Shown here: piece by piece, positions 42,606 through 50,874 of the stretch
Layout: every line of letters begins with the position of its first letter
How positions within the stretch are numbered: position 1 is the first letter of the stretch
Assembly (NCBI RefSeq): GCF_927798095.1
Contig: NZ_CAKMMF010000027.1
Location: 1-64,000 of the forward strand
Source: Paenibacillus plantiphilus
GTDB lineage: Bacteria; Bacillota; Bacilli; Paenibacillales; Paenibacillaceae
Length of the DNA: 64,000 nucleotides
Direction of reading: 5' to 3'
The notes under the pieces: model-generated
The model's database searches: none
Told to the model about the DNA's origin: nothing
The model's input: only the letters and a program-made list of their open reading frames with translations
Made by a program: the position numbers and the translations under genes

Positions 42606-44038
42606 GGCTGCTCCCCTCTTTCCTTAAGCTTCGCTTCGTCTATGGCAGTCTGCACAGCTTCCTGCAGCTCAGCCAGTGCTTCCTCCACCGTGATCTCGCC
42701 TTCGATAACAGATTTCATCCTTTCATTGGCAAGCTCATTCAATTGTTGCTCTATCGCAGCTTCCTGTTCCGTGGTCTTCCGCTTGAGGTCCCCAATTGCC
42801 TTAGGAGCATCTATTGTCATCTTATAGAATGCTCCCCATTTCTCCTCTTGCTGTAATTCCATACTTGAACGTCTCGCCAATACGGACGAGCCCCATTCCT
42901 GGCCCCCATCTGAGCCCTTCACCATTTCCTCGCCATTCACAAACCGAATGAGCTCCCATGCTGCCATTCCATTCGGAGAATCAGCATTTATAGCATAGAT
43001 CATACCTGTGGTGAGATACTTCCACTGATTAACTGCAGAAGTGATGTTGAAGGGGATCGTAGACCACTTCAGCTTGATATTCGCTTCCTTCTCAAACGAC
43101 AGCAAATTTCCATAATAAAAGCCGCTGTAATCAATCTTCATAGCCGCCTCTCCCTGTGCAAAGATGTCAAGCTTCGCCAGGTCCTTCATCATAATGTTGC
43201 CTTCACCACGCGGCCTCGGCGTTGCAATCCATTTCTCCCGAATACCATCGCTTACTTGCTGCCATATCCCTCCCCATGCCGAGGACTGGACTGTTGCCTT
43301 TAATTGACCCTCGCTCGCAGATAAAGCCCGCAAGCCTGAAGCCTCGCCAATCGAATTCACGAGGTAATACGGATCGCTGTATTCTGCGGCTAGGCCATAT
43401 GTACCCGTTCCTTTAAATCTCGCTGCGAGCTGCAGTATCTCATCAAGCTTGATGCCTGCCTCCGGAACCGGAATACCATGCGCTTGAAACAGTTCCTCAT
43501 TCACATAGAGAGCAGCGGATGAGAACCCGCGCGTCAAGCCATAAAGCGCTCCACCACCTGCTTCGCGGAGCAGCTCAGCGACTGGAGGATGAATCGCCTC
43601 CATATCGAATCCGCTCTCTTGCATATAAGGCTCCAGCGGCTTCAGCCTTCCTTCCATAGCAAGCCTCATATACAGCTTAAATGGCAGCTGCAGCACATCT
43701 GGCTTCTCCTTGTCCATCCATTCCATAAATTTCTCCGGGTCATTCTCCAGCCCGTCAGATGCCGTTGCCATACGAATTCGTACCGATGGATGGCGAATAA
43801 TAAAGGGCTTCTCCAGCTGATGTTCAAAATTACTGTAGTTTGATGTATGAACGACCAGTTCGATATCCTCGCCCCCAATGGGGCTATCCCCAAGAGCTGC
43901 CGGTATATCGGAATTTGATTCCTTGCCCAGCAGCTGTTTCAGCTCACCCCGGAACAACCAGCCTCCGCCTGCAAGCACAACAATGATTAGAATGACCATC
44001 CCTATGCGGAATGACGCCCCTCTTTTCTTCACATTCAC
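42602..44038 (-). CDS. Membrane-anchored solute-binding-protein-like protein B2 (copy 2)
   Basis: 478 residues, colinear with B1. N-terminal signal anchor, then the same two-lobe binding-protein plan (KPDVLQLPFKLYMRLAMEGRL, LFQAHGIPVPEAGIKLDEILQLAARF). Differences from B1 cluster in about 395-425 (EEMVKGSDGGQEWGSSVLARRS versus EEIAKRTDLDPNRGLSVLARRS). First gene of the second module and divergent from the DNA methyltransferase gene, with 194 bases between them. Ribosome site unclear, as in B1. Confidence 0.75.
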   Translation of the reverse strand: MNVKKRGASFRIGMVILIIVVLAGGGWLFRGELKQLLGKESNSDIPAALGDSPIGGEDIELVVHTSNYSNFEHQLEKPFIIRHPSVRIRMATASDGLENDPEKFMEWMDKEKPDVLQLPFKLYMRLAMEGRLKPLEPYMQESGFDMEAIHPPVAELLREAGGGALYGLTRGFSSAALYVNEELFQAHGIPVPEAGIKLDEILQLAARFKGTGTYGLAAEYSDPYYLVNSIGEASGLRALSASEGQLKATVQSSAWGGIWQQVSDGIREKWIATPRPRGEGNIMMKDLAKLDIFAQGEAAMKIDYSGFYYGNLLSFEKEANIKLKWSTIPFNITSAVNQWKYLTTGMIYAINADSPNGMAAWELIRFVNGEEMVKGSDGGQEWGSSVLARRSSMELQQEEKWGAFYKMTIDAPKAIGDLKRKTTEQEAAIEQQLNELANERMKSVIEGEITVEEALAELQEAVQTAIDEAKLKERGEQP

Positions 44039-44232
44039 CGCTTCGAATCCCGCCTTTGCTAATTATCTTTTCTTCCAATCTCTATAGAGACGATCTATAA
44101 ATGGAAAAAGTTATAATAATTTGCGATTTTCGGGGATCTAAAATCTTCTGTTCATTGCTATCAGCTATACTTTCCCTTATGATCATCATAAGTTGTAACC
44201 CACATTTATCCGCCAGCATCATAGGAGGCACT

Positions 44233-45759
44233 ATGACAACATTAATTCCGGCAGAAGATCTGTATCGCTCTTACTATACGAAATCCGAATATATTAGAGA
44301 GTATATGATTAATCGGCTTGAACCCGCTTACGGTCATAAGATACTTGAGCCCTCTGCGGGTGACGGTGAATTTATCGAAGCACTGCTTAAGACCGATCCC
44401 AACCTTGATATAACGGCGCTCGAATTGAATCCGGAAGCAGTCGCTGCATTAAAATGCAAGTACGACTGCATCAGCAATGTGAATATCGTACACACGGATA
44501 CGCTGCTGGATACAGACCTCGATCACAAGGCAGCGGAGAATGGATATTACGACCGAATAATCGGCAACCCACCCTATGGCGCCTGGCAGAACTATGAGAA
44601 GAGAGGCGAGCTGAAGAGCCGTTACAGCGGCAGTTATGTCAAAGAAACCTACTCCCTGTTCCTGCAGCGATGTGTCTCGCTCCTCAAGAAGAGTGGGCGG
44701 CTTACCTTCATAATTCCGGACACTTTTCTCAATTTGCATATGCACCAAGGACTAAGAGAATATCTGCTCCAGCAAACAATAATGAAGGAAATTCTGCTAA
44801 TCCCCTCCAGCTTCTTCCCTGGCGTTAAATTCGGATATTCCAATTTGGCTATCATCACCGTGGAGAGAGCCGAGCAAGAAGCAGCGCTTGGCAATATGGT
44901 TACAATTATTCACGGCTTGAAGAAGCCAGCCGATATTGCAGCCGTTACTAGAGGAAGCCATGCGAATACGCTGCAAGTAGCGACCATGAGTCAGCAGGAA
45001 ATATACAATTCTGTAGGGCGGGCATTTCTATTCCAATCTGGACAACGTATCCGCCTGCTCATTAACAATTCCGCCACAACAATAGGCGATATCTCGGATT
45101 GTGTCACTGGATTCTATTCTGGCGACAACAGCCGTTTTCTTAGAGTCGCCAGCTCTTCTGTACGCAATTTAAGCCGCTGTGAGGGGATCAAGCCAGAGGA
45201 GATCAGCATCGATTATTTGACTCATCCCGATCTGCTGAACGGACTTGCCGGAGACAGATGCTATATTCCGATTGTGAAAGGCAATGCCAAAGGCTATCTG
45301 CGGGACAATGACTGGTTCCTGAATTGGAGTCAGGAAGCTGTGCGCCATTATCGAACAGATGCGAAGGCCCGATTCCAGAACGCCAGGTTCTACTTTCAGG
45401 AGGGAATCGCCCTGCCATTGGTGAAGTCCTCCAAGGTAAGCGCCAGCCTGATTCAGCAGCAAATTTTTGACCAATCCATCGTCGGCATCTTCCCTCGCGA
45501 AAAGGGACTTCTGTACGTGCTGCTGGCTATGCTCAACTCTTCGATTGTTAATACGATCATTCATGCCATTAATCATACCGCTAATAATTCAGCTAACTAT
45601 ATTAAGAAGATTCCTTTCATTATTCCCCCTGATTCCATGCTTGAACGGATTGACGGACTAACAAGAAATCAACTGCTGCATTGGCAGACAACCGGCTCCC
45701 CCGACCTAAGCATCGATGAGGAGCTGAACCGTATTTGCAATGATTTGTATAACAGATAA
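44233..45759 (+). CDS. Solitary N6-adenine DNA methyltransferase
   Basis: 508-residue SAM-dependent methyltransferase. Motif I EPSAGDGEF (39-47) binds SAM, motif IV is NPPY (112-115) as in gamma-class N6-adenine enzymes, and TFIIPDTFLNLHMHQGLREYLL with FFPGVKFGYSNLAIITVER fits the Eco57I/TaqI-like family; the C-terminal 250 residues would be the target-recognition domain (GNAKGYLRDNDWFLNWSQEAVRHY, NSSIVNTIIHAINHTANN). No endonuclease is adjacent, so it is an orphan enzyme or the partner is elsewhere. ATG 44233 has AGGAGG 4 bases upstream; the open frame to 44101 reads through the duplicated flank of the solute-binding module and is rejected. It converges with the nucleotidyltransferase gene (12 bases apart). 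Confidence 0.82.
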   Translation: MTTLIPAEDLYRSYYTKSEYIREYMINRLEPAYGHKILEPSAGDGEFIEALLKTDPNLDITALELNPEAVAALKCKYDCISNVNIVHTDTLLDTDLDHKAAENGYYDRIIGNPPYGAWQNYEKRGELKSRYSGSYVKETYSLFLQRCVSLLKKSGRLTFIIPDTFLNLHMHQGLREYLLQQTIMKEILLIPSSFFPGVKFGYSNLAIITVERAEQEAALGNMVTIIHGLKKPADIAAVTRGSHANTLQVATMSQQEIYNSVGRAFLFQSGQRIRLLINNSATTIGDISDCVTGFYSGDNSRFLRVASSSVRNLSRCEGIKPEEISIDYLTHPDLLNGLAGDRCYIPIVKGNAKGYLRDNDWFLNWSQEAVRHYRTDAKARFQNARFYFQEGIALPLVKSSKVSASLIQQQIFDQSIVGIFPREKGLLYVLLAMLNSSIVNTIIHAINHTANNSANYIKKIPFIIPPDSMLERIDGLTRNQLLHWQTTGSPDLSIDEELNRICNDLYNR

Positions 45760-45771
45760 CAGGAGCAGCTG

Positions 45772-46554
45772 TTACGGATACACTTCCTGTAAAGCAGACC
45801 GAAACAGCTCGTCTAGCTCTTCATCTCTCCAGCTCTGTGAAGCCGGTACGGCAGAAGTCGCATTCTCGAAGTAAGCGATACGCTGCTCCAAATATTCATT
45901 GATGGGATTAATTCTCGGCTCATAATCAAGCTCATCGCCAGCCTTCTTCCTCTCAAGCAGCTGTTCAATTACCGCCTTCAATTCGCTATCTGACGGAACT
46001 AGACGTTCTACGAGGAGATCGAATTGGATAGGCGGCATCGATTGATAACGCTCGATCCAGTCGCATGCCAATATCGGCCTAAGAACGTAAAAATATTTCT
46101 TGATCCGGACTTCCGCACTTTGAAGATACACCCTGTAATTGACCCGTGCCATATGAAGATAATGATACAGGCAAGACCTTGGCGAAAATGTCAAAGCGCA
46201 TAGACCGCGAATTTTCCCGGCTGTGCTGAAGGGCTCCATATAAGAGATGGGAGACTGCAGCCATTCTAATAATGTCGGGTTCGACTTTTTGAATAGATTA
46301 AGCGTTTTCTTCAAGTCCCATCCATTCATATCGAGCATATTGCTGATGGGACGCTCGATAACATCCCTTCGATCAAAGATCGACAAGTACCACTCCACCG
46401 GTCGAATATAGATGAATCTCACATCATAATCGCTGTCCTTGGATGGGAATCCCCATGCCCGGCTGCCTGATTCGCATGCATACAGAATACGCACGCCCTC
46501 TTCCTGCTCAATGGCTGCCAGCCCTTCAATGATCTTCTTATAATAATCCGTCAT
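45772..46554 (-). CDS. YcgL/RlaP-type nucleotidyltransferase
   Basis: 260 residues, the length of B. subtilis YcgL. It has the polymerase-beta-like nucleotidyltransferase signature GSRAWGFPSKDSDYDVRFIYI (about 31-51) with the GS and DxD residues needed for metal and NTP binding, followed by WDLKKTLNLFKKSNPTLLEWLQSP, typical of the family once named RNA-repair-pathway DNA polymerase beta. The reaction is not established. Convergent with the methyltransferase; the 12-base gap is unusually tight for convergent genes. A CATGTC context with CCTCC-type site lies before the ATG (GGAGGGAAGCGAC). Confidence 0.85.
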   Translation of the reverse strand: MTDYYKKIIEGLAAIEQEEGVRILYACESGSRAWGFPSKDSDYDVRFIYIRPVEWYLSIFDRRDVIERPISNMLDMNGWDLKKTLNLFKKSNPTLLEWLQSPISYMEPFSTAGKIRGLCALTFSPRSCLYHYLHMARVNYRVYLQSAEVRIKKYFYVLRPILACDWIERYQSMPPIQFDLLVERLVPSDSELKAVIEQLLERKKAGDELDYEPRINPINEYLEQRIAYFENATSAVPASQSWRDEELDELFRSALQEVYP

Positions 46555-46675
46555 GTCGCTTCCCTCCTGCCTTTGTTGTTTCTAATTGTTTCATTATTAC
46601 CAGCAGGAGCAAATTGTGAACATGGTATAAGTATTACGAGGAGAGGCAGCGCCTCCTGTGAGCAGCCCAGCTGCA

Positions 46676-46721
46676 AACAAACAGGTCCATTATGTCTTTG
46701 CGCATAATGGACCTGTTTGTT
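46676..46721 (-). terminator. Perfect 19-bp hairpin after the copper-amine-oxidase-N-domain gene
   Basis: AACAAACAGGTCCATTATG (46676-46694) pairs exactly with 46703-46721 around an 8-base loop. On the minus strand TTGTTTG ends the 3' arm. It lies 43 bases past the stop at 46765. Confidence 0.6.
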
Positions 46722-46764
46722 AATGAAGTGGTATATGCTGCGCTATTATGCGCAGGTTGTTGTA

Positions 46765-47946
46765 TTACTTTCTTTTCCAGACTGTACCGTCAGAGAAAGC
46801 GACTTTATCGATTTTAACATTGCTGATTTTACTTGTACCGCTGAAGGAGAACAAATCCCATGTGAACGTATAGGTTTCAGCCATCTTGACACTAATATCG
46901 TTGGCCTTTCCATAGAAACGATTGCTCGTCGTGAACGAGCGGTTAACCGGATCATTGTAGGCATCATAACAGCTGAAGGACAGCTCGAAGGAAACAATCC
47001 GCTTCTCCGTCAGGTTCGTAACTGTGATTTCGGCATCCGAATAATTGTATGCGTTCTTTACAACAGCAGAGCTATCAATTTTTAACGGGATATTTTTGTT
47101 CTTCTTAAGCTCTTCCTTCAATTTCTTCTTCATATCCGTGCTGAACTTCTCGTACAGCGTTCTCAGGTTCTTGTCGAACTCTTTTCCCATGTACATCCGG
47201 TTCGCAAAATCATACCCCAAGCTCGGGATTTCTTCCTCGCCGATGGTGATACTCTGCACTGCTCTTCCATAAAATTCATATCGCTTGCCTTCCACATTCA
47301 GCCTATCACTTATGGAGGCAGAAGCATGCTCGAAGGCGCTCTTCTGGCCTGGAGCCAGCTGCATTGTGAATACCTTTCTGTAGATCGTATTATCCTCATA
47401 CAAGTACATGAATGTTGCATAGGTTACGCTGATGGACTCATTGCTCAAATTTTTAACTGCTGTATTCGTAATTTCCAATGGCAGCCCCGTATAATGGTTG
47501 CTTTTCTCTATTGGCGCAGTCGCAATGTTAAGCTGGCTTCCCTTCTTCTGCATCGTTGCTCCCAGACCGTCCAGCAAGAATCGCAATGGAATCATGATCC
47601 GGCCGTTTCGTTCAACTGCTGGGGAACCTAGAAATACGGATACGCCATTAACTGTACCGACAGGACTGCCCAGCGTAAGCGTCAGCGTCATTTCGCCATT
47701 TGTTCCAATCACTCTCTTGTTCGCCTTGTCCCAGCTGAAGCTCAGACCCAGGCCCTCCATCGTCTCTCTCGCCGACACAAGCGTTGTATTGTTTTCCGTT
47801 ATAGGCGCTTGAGAGTAAACAATTTTTTTGCCATTCACGAACACACTGGTATCCGATTTCGCATCAGCAATTGCCGGTACGAACGCAGGAACGAATAAAG
47901 CCAACACCACAAGCATAACAATTGTTTTGATTGCATATTTAATCAT
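46765..47946 (-). CDS. Exported copper-amine-oxidase N-terminal-domain protein
   Basis: 393 residues. A signal peptide (MIKYAIKTIVMLVVLALFVPAFVPAIADA) is followed by a copper amine oxidase N1-type domain (about 35-125: VFVNGKKIVYSQAPITENNTTLVSARETMEGLGLSFSWDKANKRV, NGRIMIPLRFLLDGLGA), a surface module very common in Paenibacillus and unrelated to oxidase catalysis in such proteins. The rest (about 130-390) is an unrecognised beta-rich region with two parts of similar character (ITNTAVKNLSNESISVTYATFM; VVKNAYNYSDAEITVTNLTEKRIVSFELSFS). Start ATG 47946 has AAGGGG 11 bases upstream; TTG 47955 would be too close. Confidence 0.7.
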   Translation of the reverse strand: MIKYAIKTIVMLVVLALFVPAFVPAIADAKSDTSVFVNGKKIVYSQAPITENNTTLVSARETMEGLGLSFSWDKANKRVIGTNGEMTLTLTLGSPVGTVNGVSVFLGSPAVERNGRIMIPLRFLLDGLGATMQKKGSQLNIATAPIEKSNHYTGLPLEITNTAVKNLSNESISVTYATFMYLYEDNTIYRKVFTMQLAPGQKSAFEHASASISDRLNVEGKRYEFYGRAVQSITIGEEEIPSLGYDFANRMYMGKEFDKNLRTLYEKFSTDMKKKLKEELKKNKNIPLKIDSSAVVKNAYNYSDAEITVTNLTEKRIVSFELSFSCYDAYNDPVNRSFTTSNRFYGKANDISVKMAETYTFTWDLFSFSGTSKISNVKIDKVAFSDGTVWKRK

Positions 47947-48071
47947 TTTCTTCAATTCCCCTTATTAATTTGTATGTATTTGTAAGTCTAAGAAGCTATT
48001 ATAGTCGATCCATCTGGAAAATAAAAGATTAATATCGTTAGTTTTATCAATATTTTAGAAAGCACATGAGA

Positions 48072-48107
48072 AAGAGAGGGTCTCGGCATTTGCCGAGACC
48101 CTCTCTT
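48072..48107. terminator. Perfect 17-bp hairpin with 2-base loop
   Basis: AAGAGAGGGTCTCGGCA (48072-48088) and TGCCGAGACCCTCTCTT (48091-48107) pair exactly. It lies between the SLOG gene (ends 48480) and the start of the 46765-47946 gene; the strand it serves is unclear. Confidence 0.5.
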
Positions 48108-48244
48108 CCTTAGCGGACAACTCGTTGAGGCTGTCTGCTCCAATCTCTATGGCAAGCCCCCAGTAATGGACGGCGTTTGGAGCTTGGTGCGGTGCTTCTC
48201 CTTCAGTACACTGGAATAGCCATTGCTTGTTTGCACTTTCGCTA

Positions 48245-48421
48245 CTGCAAAAATACAGGTAGTCGGCCGAGAAAAGATCATTTCAATCGATTTACCTGCA
48301 TAAATACTTCAAAAAAACGGATAAACGCGATATACGTTAGGTTCCGGTGATAGTTGATGTATTTTCGCAGTTACTTTGGCTGCGGGCAGCTATATTAGAT
48401 CCAGGAAGTGTATTTTTGCAG
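48245..48421. repeat. 177-bp segment with 13-bp perfect terminal inverted repeats (MITE-like)
   Basis: CTGCAAAAATACA (48245-48257) and TGTATTTTTGCAG (48409-48421) are exact inverse copies; a further TGTATTTTCGCAG lies at 48359-48371. No coding sequence inside and no target-site duplication visible. It occupies part of the gene-free gap 47947-48479. Confidence 0.4.
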
Positions 48422-48479
48422 GTTTGAGTGGGCTGATACTGTACAACCTGACTTTTGCTGTTATGGTTCATCTTCACCG

Positions 48480-49127
48480 CTACAATCCCTCTACGTCAGT
48501 GTCCATCCATTCTGGTTCACTGCCCATTCCCTCTTCGTCAGCACCCATTCGTTCATCTACACTAATTCCTTCTTCGACACTGTTCATCCGCTCTTCGTCT
48601 GCTACGCTTTGTATTTCCTCTGAGCCGATGCAAATGTAACGATAGCCTTCTTCATCCTGCTTTTTCAGCGCCCGTTCTTTATAGAACCTTGGGCTTCCTG
48701 CCCCGGCATCCTCGTCATACACAAGCAAGATGCCGTCTGTCTTCGCAAAAAGCAAATCGTCTCTGTTGCGCAGCTGCCACACATCAATATATGGCTGCTT
48801 GCTGACCGCTCCGTAATAATCTACGCCCTTCAGCACTTCCTTGTAAAAGGTTTTCTTTTCTTCCTTCCATCGCTCCTCCGGATTCAAATAAGCCGTAAGG
48901 ATCGACAGCTTCAAGCGAGGGTAATCCCGCTTTAATGCAATAACCACTTCGCAGGCCCACAGATCGACACCGTATTGCCCAGGTGTTATGACCCATTCCA
49001 GCCCTTCCTCTATTAAAGGAATCAGCTTGTTGGAAATCGCCTTCCGAATGTACGGAATACCCTTATTTTTCTCGTCATAAATAGACAGCTCATGTGCCCG
49101 ATAACCGGTAATGAGGAGATTCTTCAT
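48480..49127 (-). CDS. YpsA-type SLOG-family protein (DUF1273) with acidic repeat tail
   Basis: 215 residues. Residues 1-165 match the YpsA/DUF1273 group of the SLOG Rossmann-like superfamily, thought to bind nucleotide-type ligands: MKNLLITGYRAHELSIY, ITPGQYGVDLWACEVVIALKRDYP, WQLRNRDDLLFAKTDGILLVYDEDAGAGSPRFY. In B. subtilis and Staphylococcus YpsA influences cell division; the biochemistry is unknown. The last 45 residues are an acidic extension of repeating 10-13-residue phrases (DEERMNSVEEGIS, DERMGADEEGMGS) not found in the roughly 180-residue relatives I know. GGGGA is 5 bases before the ATG. Confidence 0.82.
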   Translation of the reverse strand: MKNLLITGYRAHELSIYDEKNKGIPYIRKAISNKLIPLIEEGLEWVITPGQYGVDLWACEVVIALKRDYPRLKLSILTAYLNPEERWKEEKKTFYKEVLKGVDYYGAVSKQPYIDVWQLRNRDDLLFAKTDGILLVYDEDAGAGSPRFYKERALKKQDEEGYRYICIGSEEIQSVADEERMNSVEEGISVDERMGADEEGMGSEPEWMDTDVEGL

Positions 49128-49204
49128 CTATTTCCCCGTTCTCAGTCTTGATATTCGAATTAGAAGACTTCCGATTCAAGGGGAAGTTTTCCATCATTCT
49201 TTGC

Positions 49205-50005
49205 TTATTCTAACATAATGCTTCCTTCGCCAACCAGCCTCTCTAACACTATCGCCACACCATCGTCATCATTGCTGGCTGTCGTTTCGCGGGCCAGTTC
49301 TTTTAACTCTTTTATCGCATTCCCCATCGCAACCGGGTATCCGCACGACTTGAACAAACCGATATCGTTATGGTCATCGCCGAACACAACAACGGAATCC
49401 AATGCTAGATTAAAATCCATGCACAGCCTCTTAACAGCGCCTTCCTTGGAAGCTTCCAGGGGCATAATCTGCATAACTGTACCGTTATCTGTGATCAGGA
49501 CGTTGGCCCGTTGTCCGAACCTTTGGATAACAAGCTCCGCGTGCTCGAAGTTAGTGAGCAATATCTTGGTTGCATCATACTGCTGCAATTCATCTAGTGC
49601 CTTTACAATTGGATTGCTCTTGGTCGCCATCATGTCCATATAATTAAGCGGCCTCAGACTATACCATTGATCCCTTACCTCCATCGTCAATTCACTGTCA
49701 GGATGAAGCCCTGTACAATACGCTATAATCTCTGCTGTCAATGAGCTCGGGATGGATTCATTGTATTCCGTTCGAGATTGCCTGCAAATGACTTGAGCCC
49801 CATTGTAGTAAACAAAGCTGCCCATCGCTAGAAGCTCCTCAGGCAGAAACTCTTGTACCGCTCGCGGAGGACGCGCTGTTGCAAAAATGATTCTCATCCC
49901 TCTTCGATGGCACTCCAGAACAGCAGCCAGATTCCTCGGGGTCACTTCTTTCTTCGCATTCAAATAGGTTCCATCCAAATCCAGAACGACAGCAGCGAAT
50001 TTCAT
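49205..50005 (-). CDS. Cof-type HAD-superfamily phosphatase
   Basis: 266-residue class IIB HAD hydrolase (Cof/YidA type), which dephosphorylates sugar phosphates, FMN or similar metabolites; the substrate is not predictable. Motif I VLDLDGTYLN (nucleophile and acid/base Asp), motif II IFATARPPRAV, motif III Lys in TKSNPIVKALD/EGAVKRLC and motif IV VVFGDDHNDIGLFKSCGYPVAMGNA. The cap domain is the alpha/beta C2B kind. AGGAGG lies directly before ATG 50011 but 8 bases before ATG 50005, so 50005 is chosen. Confidence 0.88.
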   Translation of the reverse strand: MKFAAVVLDLDGTYLNAKKEVTPRNLAAVLECHRRGMRIIFATARPPRAVQEFLPEELLAMGSFVYYNGAQVICRQSRTEYNESIPSSLTAEIIAYCTGLHPDSELTMEVRDQWYSLRPLNYMDMMATKSNPIVKALDELQQYDATKILLTNFEHAELVIQRFGQRANVLITDNGTVMQIMPLEASKEGAVKRLCMDFNLALDSVVVFGDDHNDIGLFKSCGYPVAMGNAIKELKELARETTASNDDDGVAIVLERLVGEGSIMLE

Positions 50006-50150
50006 TGGCATCTCCTCCTAGTTATGTAGGTGTCAGCGGTCGCAAAAATATTCCCCTGCGCAGCAGCCCCTCGTTCATTTCAATACTTCAACTTTCACGA
50101 CTTCACTTCGCTTCGAACTTCGAGGCTCGCAAAACAAATGTATACAAAAG

Positions 50151-50172
50151 AATGCCCCGAGTTCGGGGCATT
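50151..50172 (-). terminator. Terminator of the 50189-50599 membrane protein gene
   Basis: AATGCCCCGA (50151-50160) and TCGGGGCATT (50163-50172) form a tight 10-bp stem followed on the minus strand by CTTTTGTAT, 17 bases after the stop. Confidence 0.65.
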
Positions 50173-50188
50173 CTCCATATTACTATTA

Positions 50189-50599
50189 CTACCCGTTGTT
50201 ACGGGATAGTTGTTTCGGCAATTGCCAAGCTGTAATAACTGCAAGAGCGATAAACAGGATATCCATGCCTTGGAAAAACTCTCGAATGTTCTCGGTGAAC
50301 AAGGTGAAGATTTCACTGTTGAATATGCCTTCAAACTCACCAAGCAAGTATCCGAACATGAAATATTTGCCCAATAAGATACCGAGCAGGCTGGCAATGA
50401 CTGCCACAACCTGATGCGCGACAGCAACCTGCTTGTTAGCTAACAATGCCACCGTAAAACCTGTCAATCCCCCGATTGCCCAAGCGATCACACCAAGCTC
50501 TGATTCAGTCCAAACTCCAATTAACGCCCATATCGCTCCCCCGATTATTGATGCCACTAGAGCTCCCAGCAAGGGCAGTACAATTTTGTTGCCTTCCAC
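50189..50599 (-). CDS. Small membrane protein of unknown function
   Basis: 136 residues with about four hydrophobic segments (VLPLLGALVASIIGGAIWALIG, VIAWAIGGLTGFTVALLA, VVAVIASLLGILLGKYFMFGY, ILFIALAVITAWQL). GTG 50599 is the start with AGGAGG 8 bases upstream. Gly/Ala-rich first half. No family recognised; its own terminator follows, so it is probably expressed alone. Confidence 0.65.
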   Translation of the reverse strand: MEGNKIVLPLLGALVASIIGGAIWALIGVWTESELGVIAWAIGGLTGFTVALLANKQVAVAHQVVAVIASLLGILLGKYFMFGYLLGEFEGIFNSEIFTLFTENIREFFQGMDILFIALAVITAWQLPKQLSRNNG

Positions 50600-50874
50600 T
50601 TTAAATTCCTCCTACTCTTGATGAGTGTCATTATTGGTATAAGCATGATCCATACTTATCCAAATGTTGTATTCAACATGCCCCTATCAAATTCCTTTTT
50701 CCTACATCATTTTACTTATTTTTCGCTCTAAACTATATTAAAACAAATAAATCAGCTTATACAATTTCCACAGAATGAGACTTTATTACTAGATACTATC
50801 CATCCATGTAGTCCAGCACCGTCATATAACGCCACACCGAGCTTAAAGCTGTGCGCGGTGCGCCCGTTATTCAA

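Noticed and set aside
44101-44232. N-terminal extension of the DNA methyltransferase from ATG 44101
   Set aside because: This stretch is duplicated flank of the solute-binding module, and AGGAGG just before ATG 44233 gives the proper start.
44233-46554. Restriction-modification or defence island
   Set aside because: The methyltransferase has no endonuclease or other defence genes beside it; the convergent nucleotidyltransferase is a widespread YcgL-type protein, not a clear antitoxin or effector.
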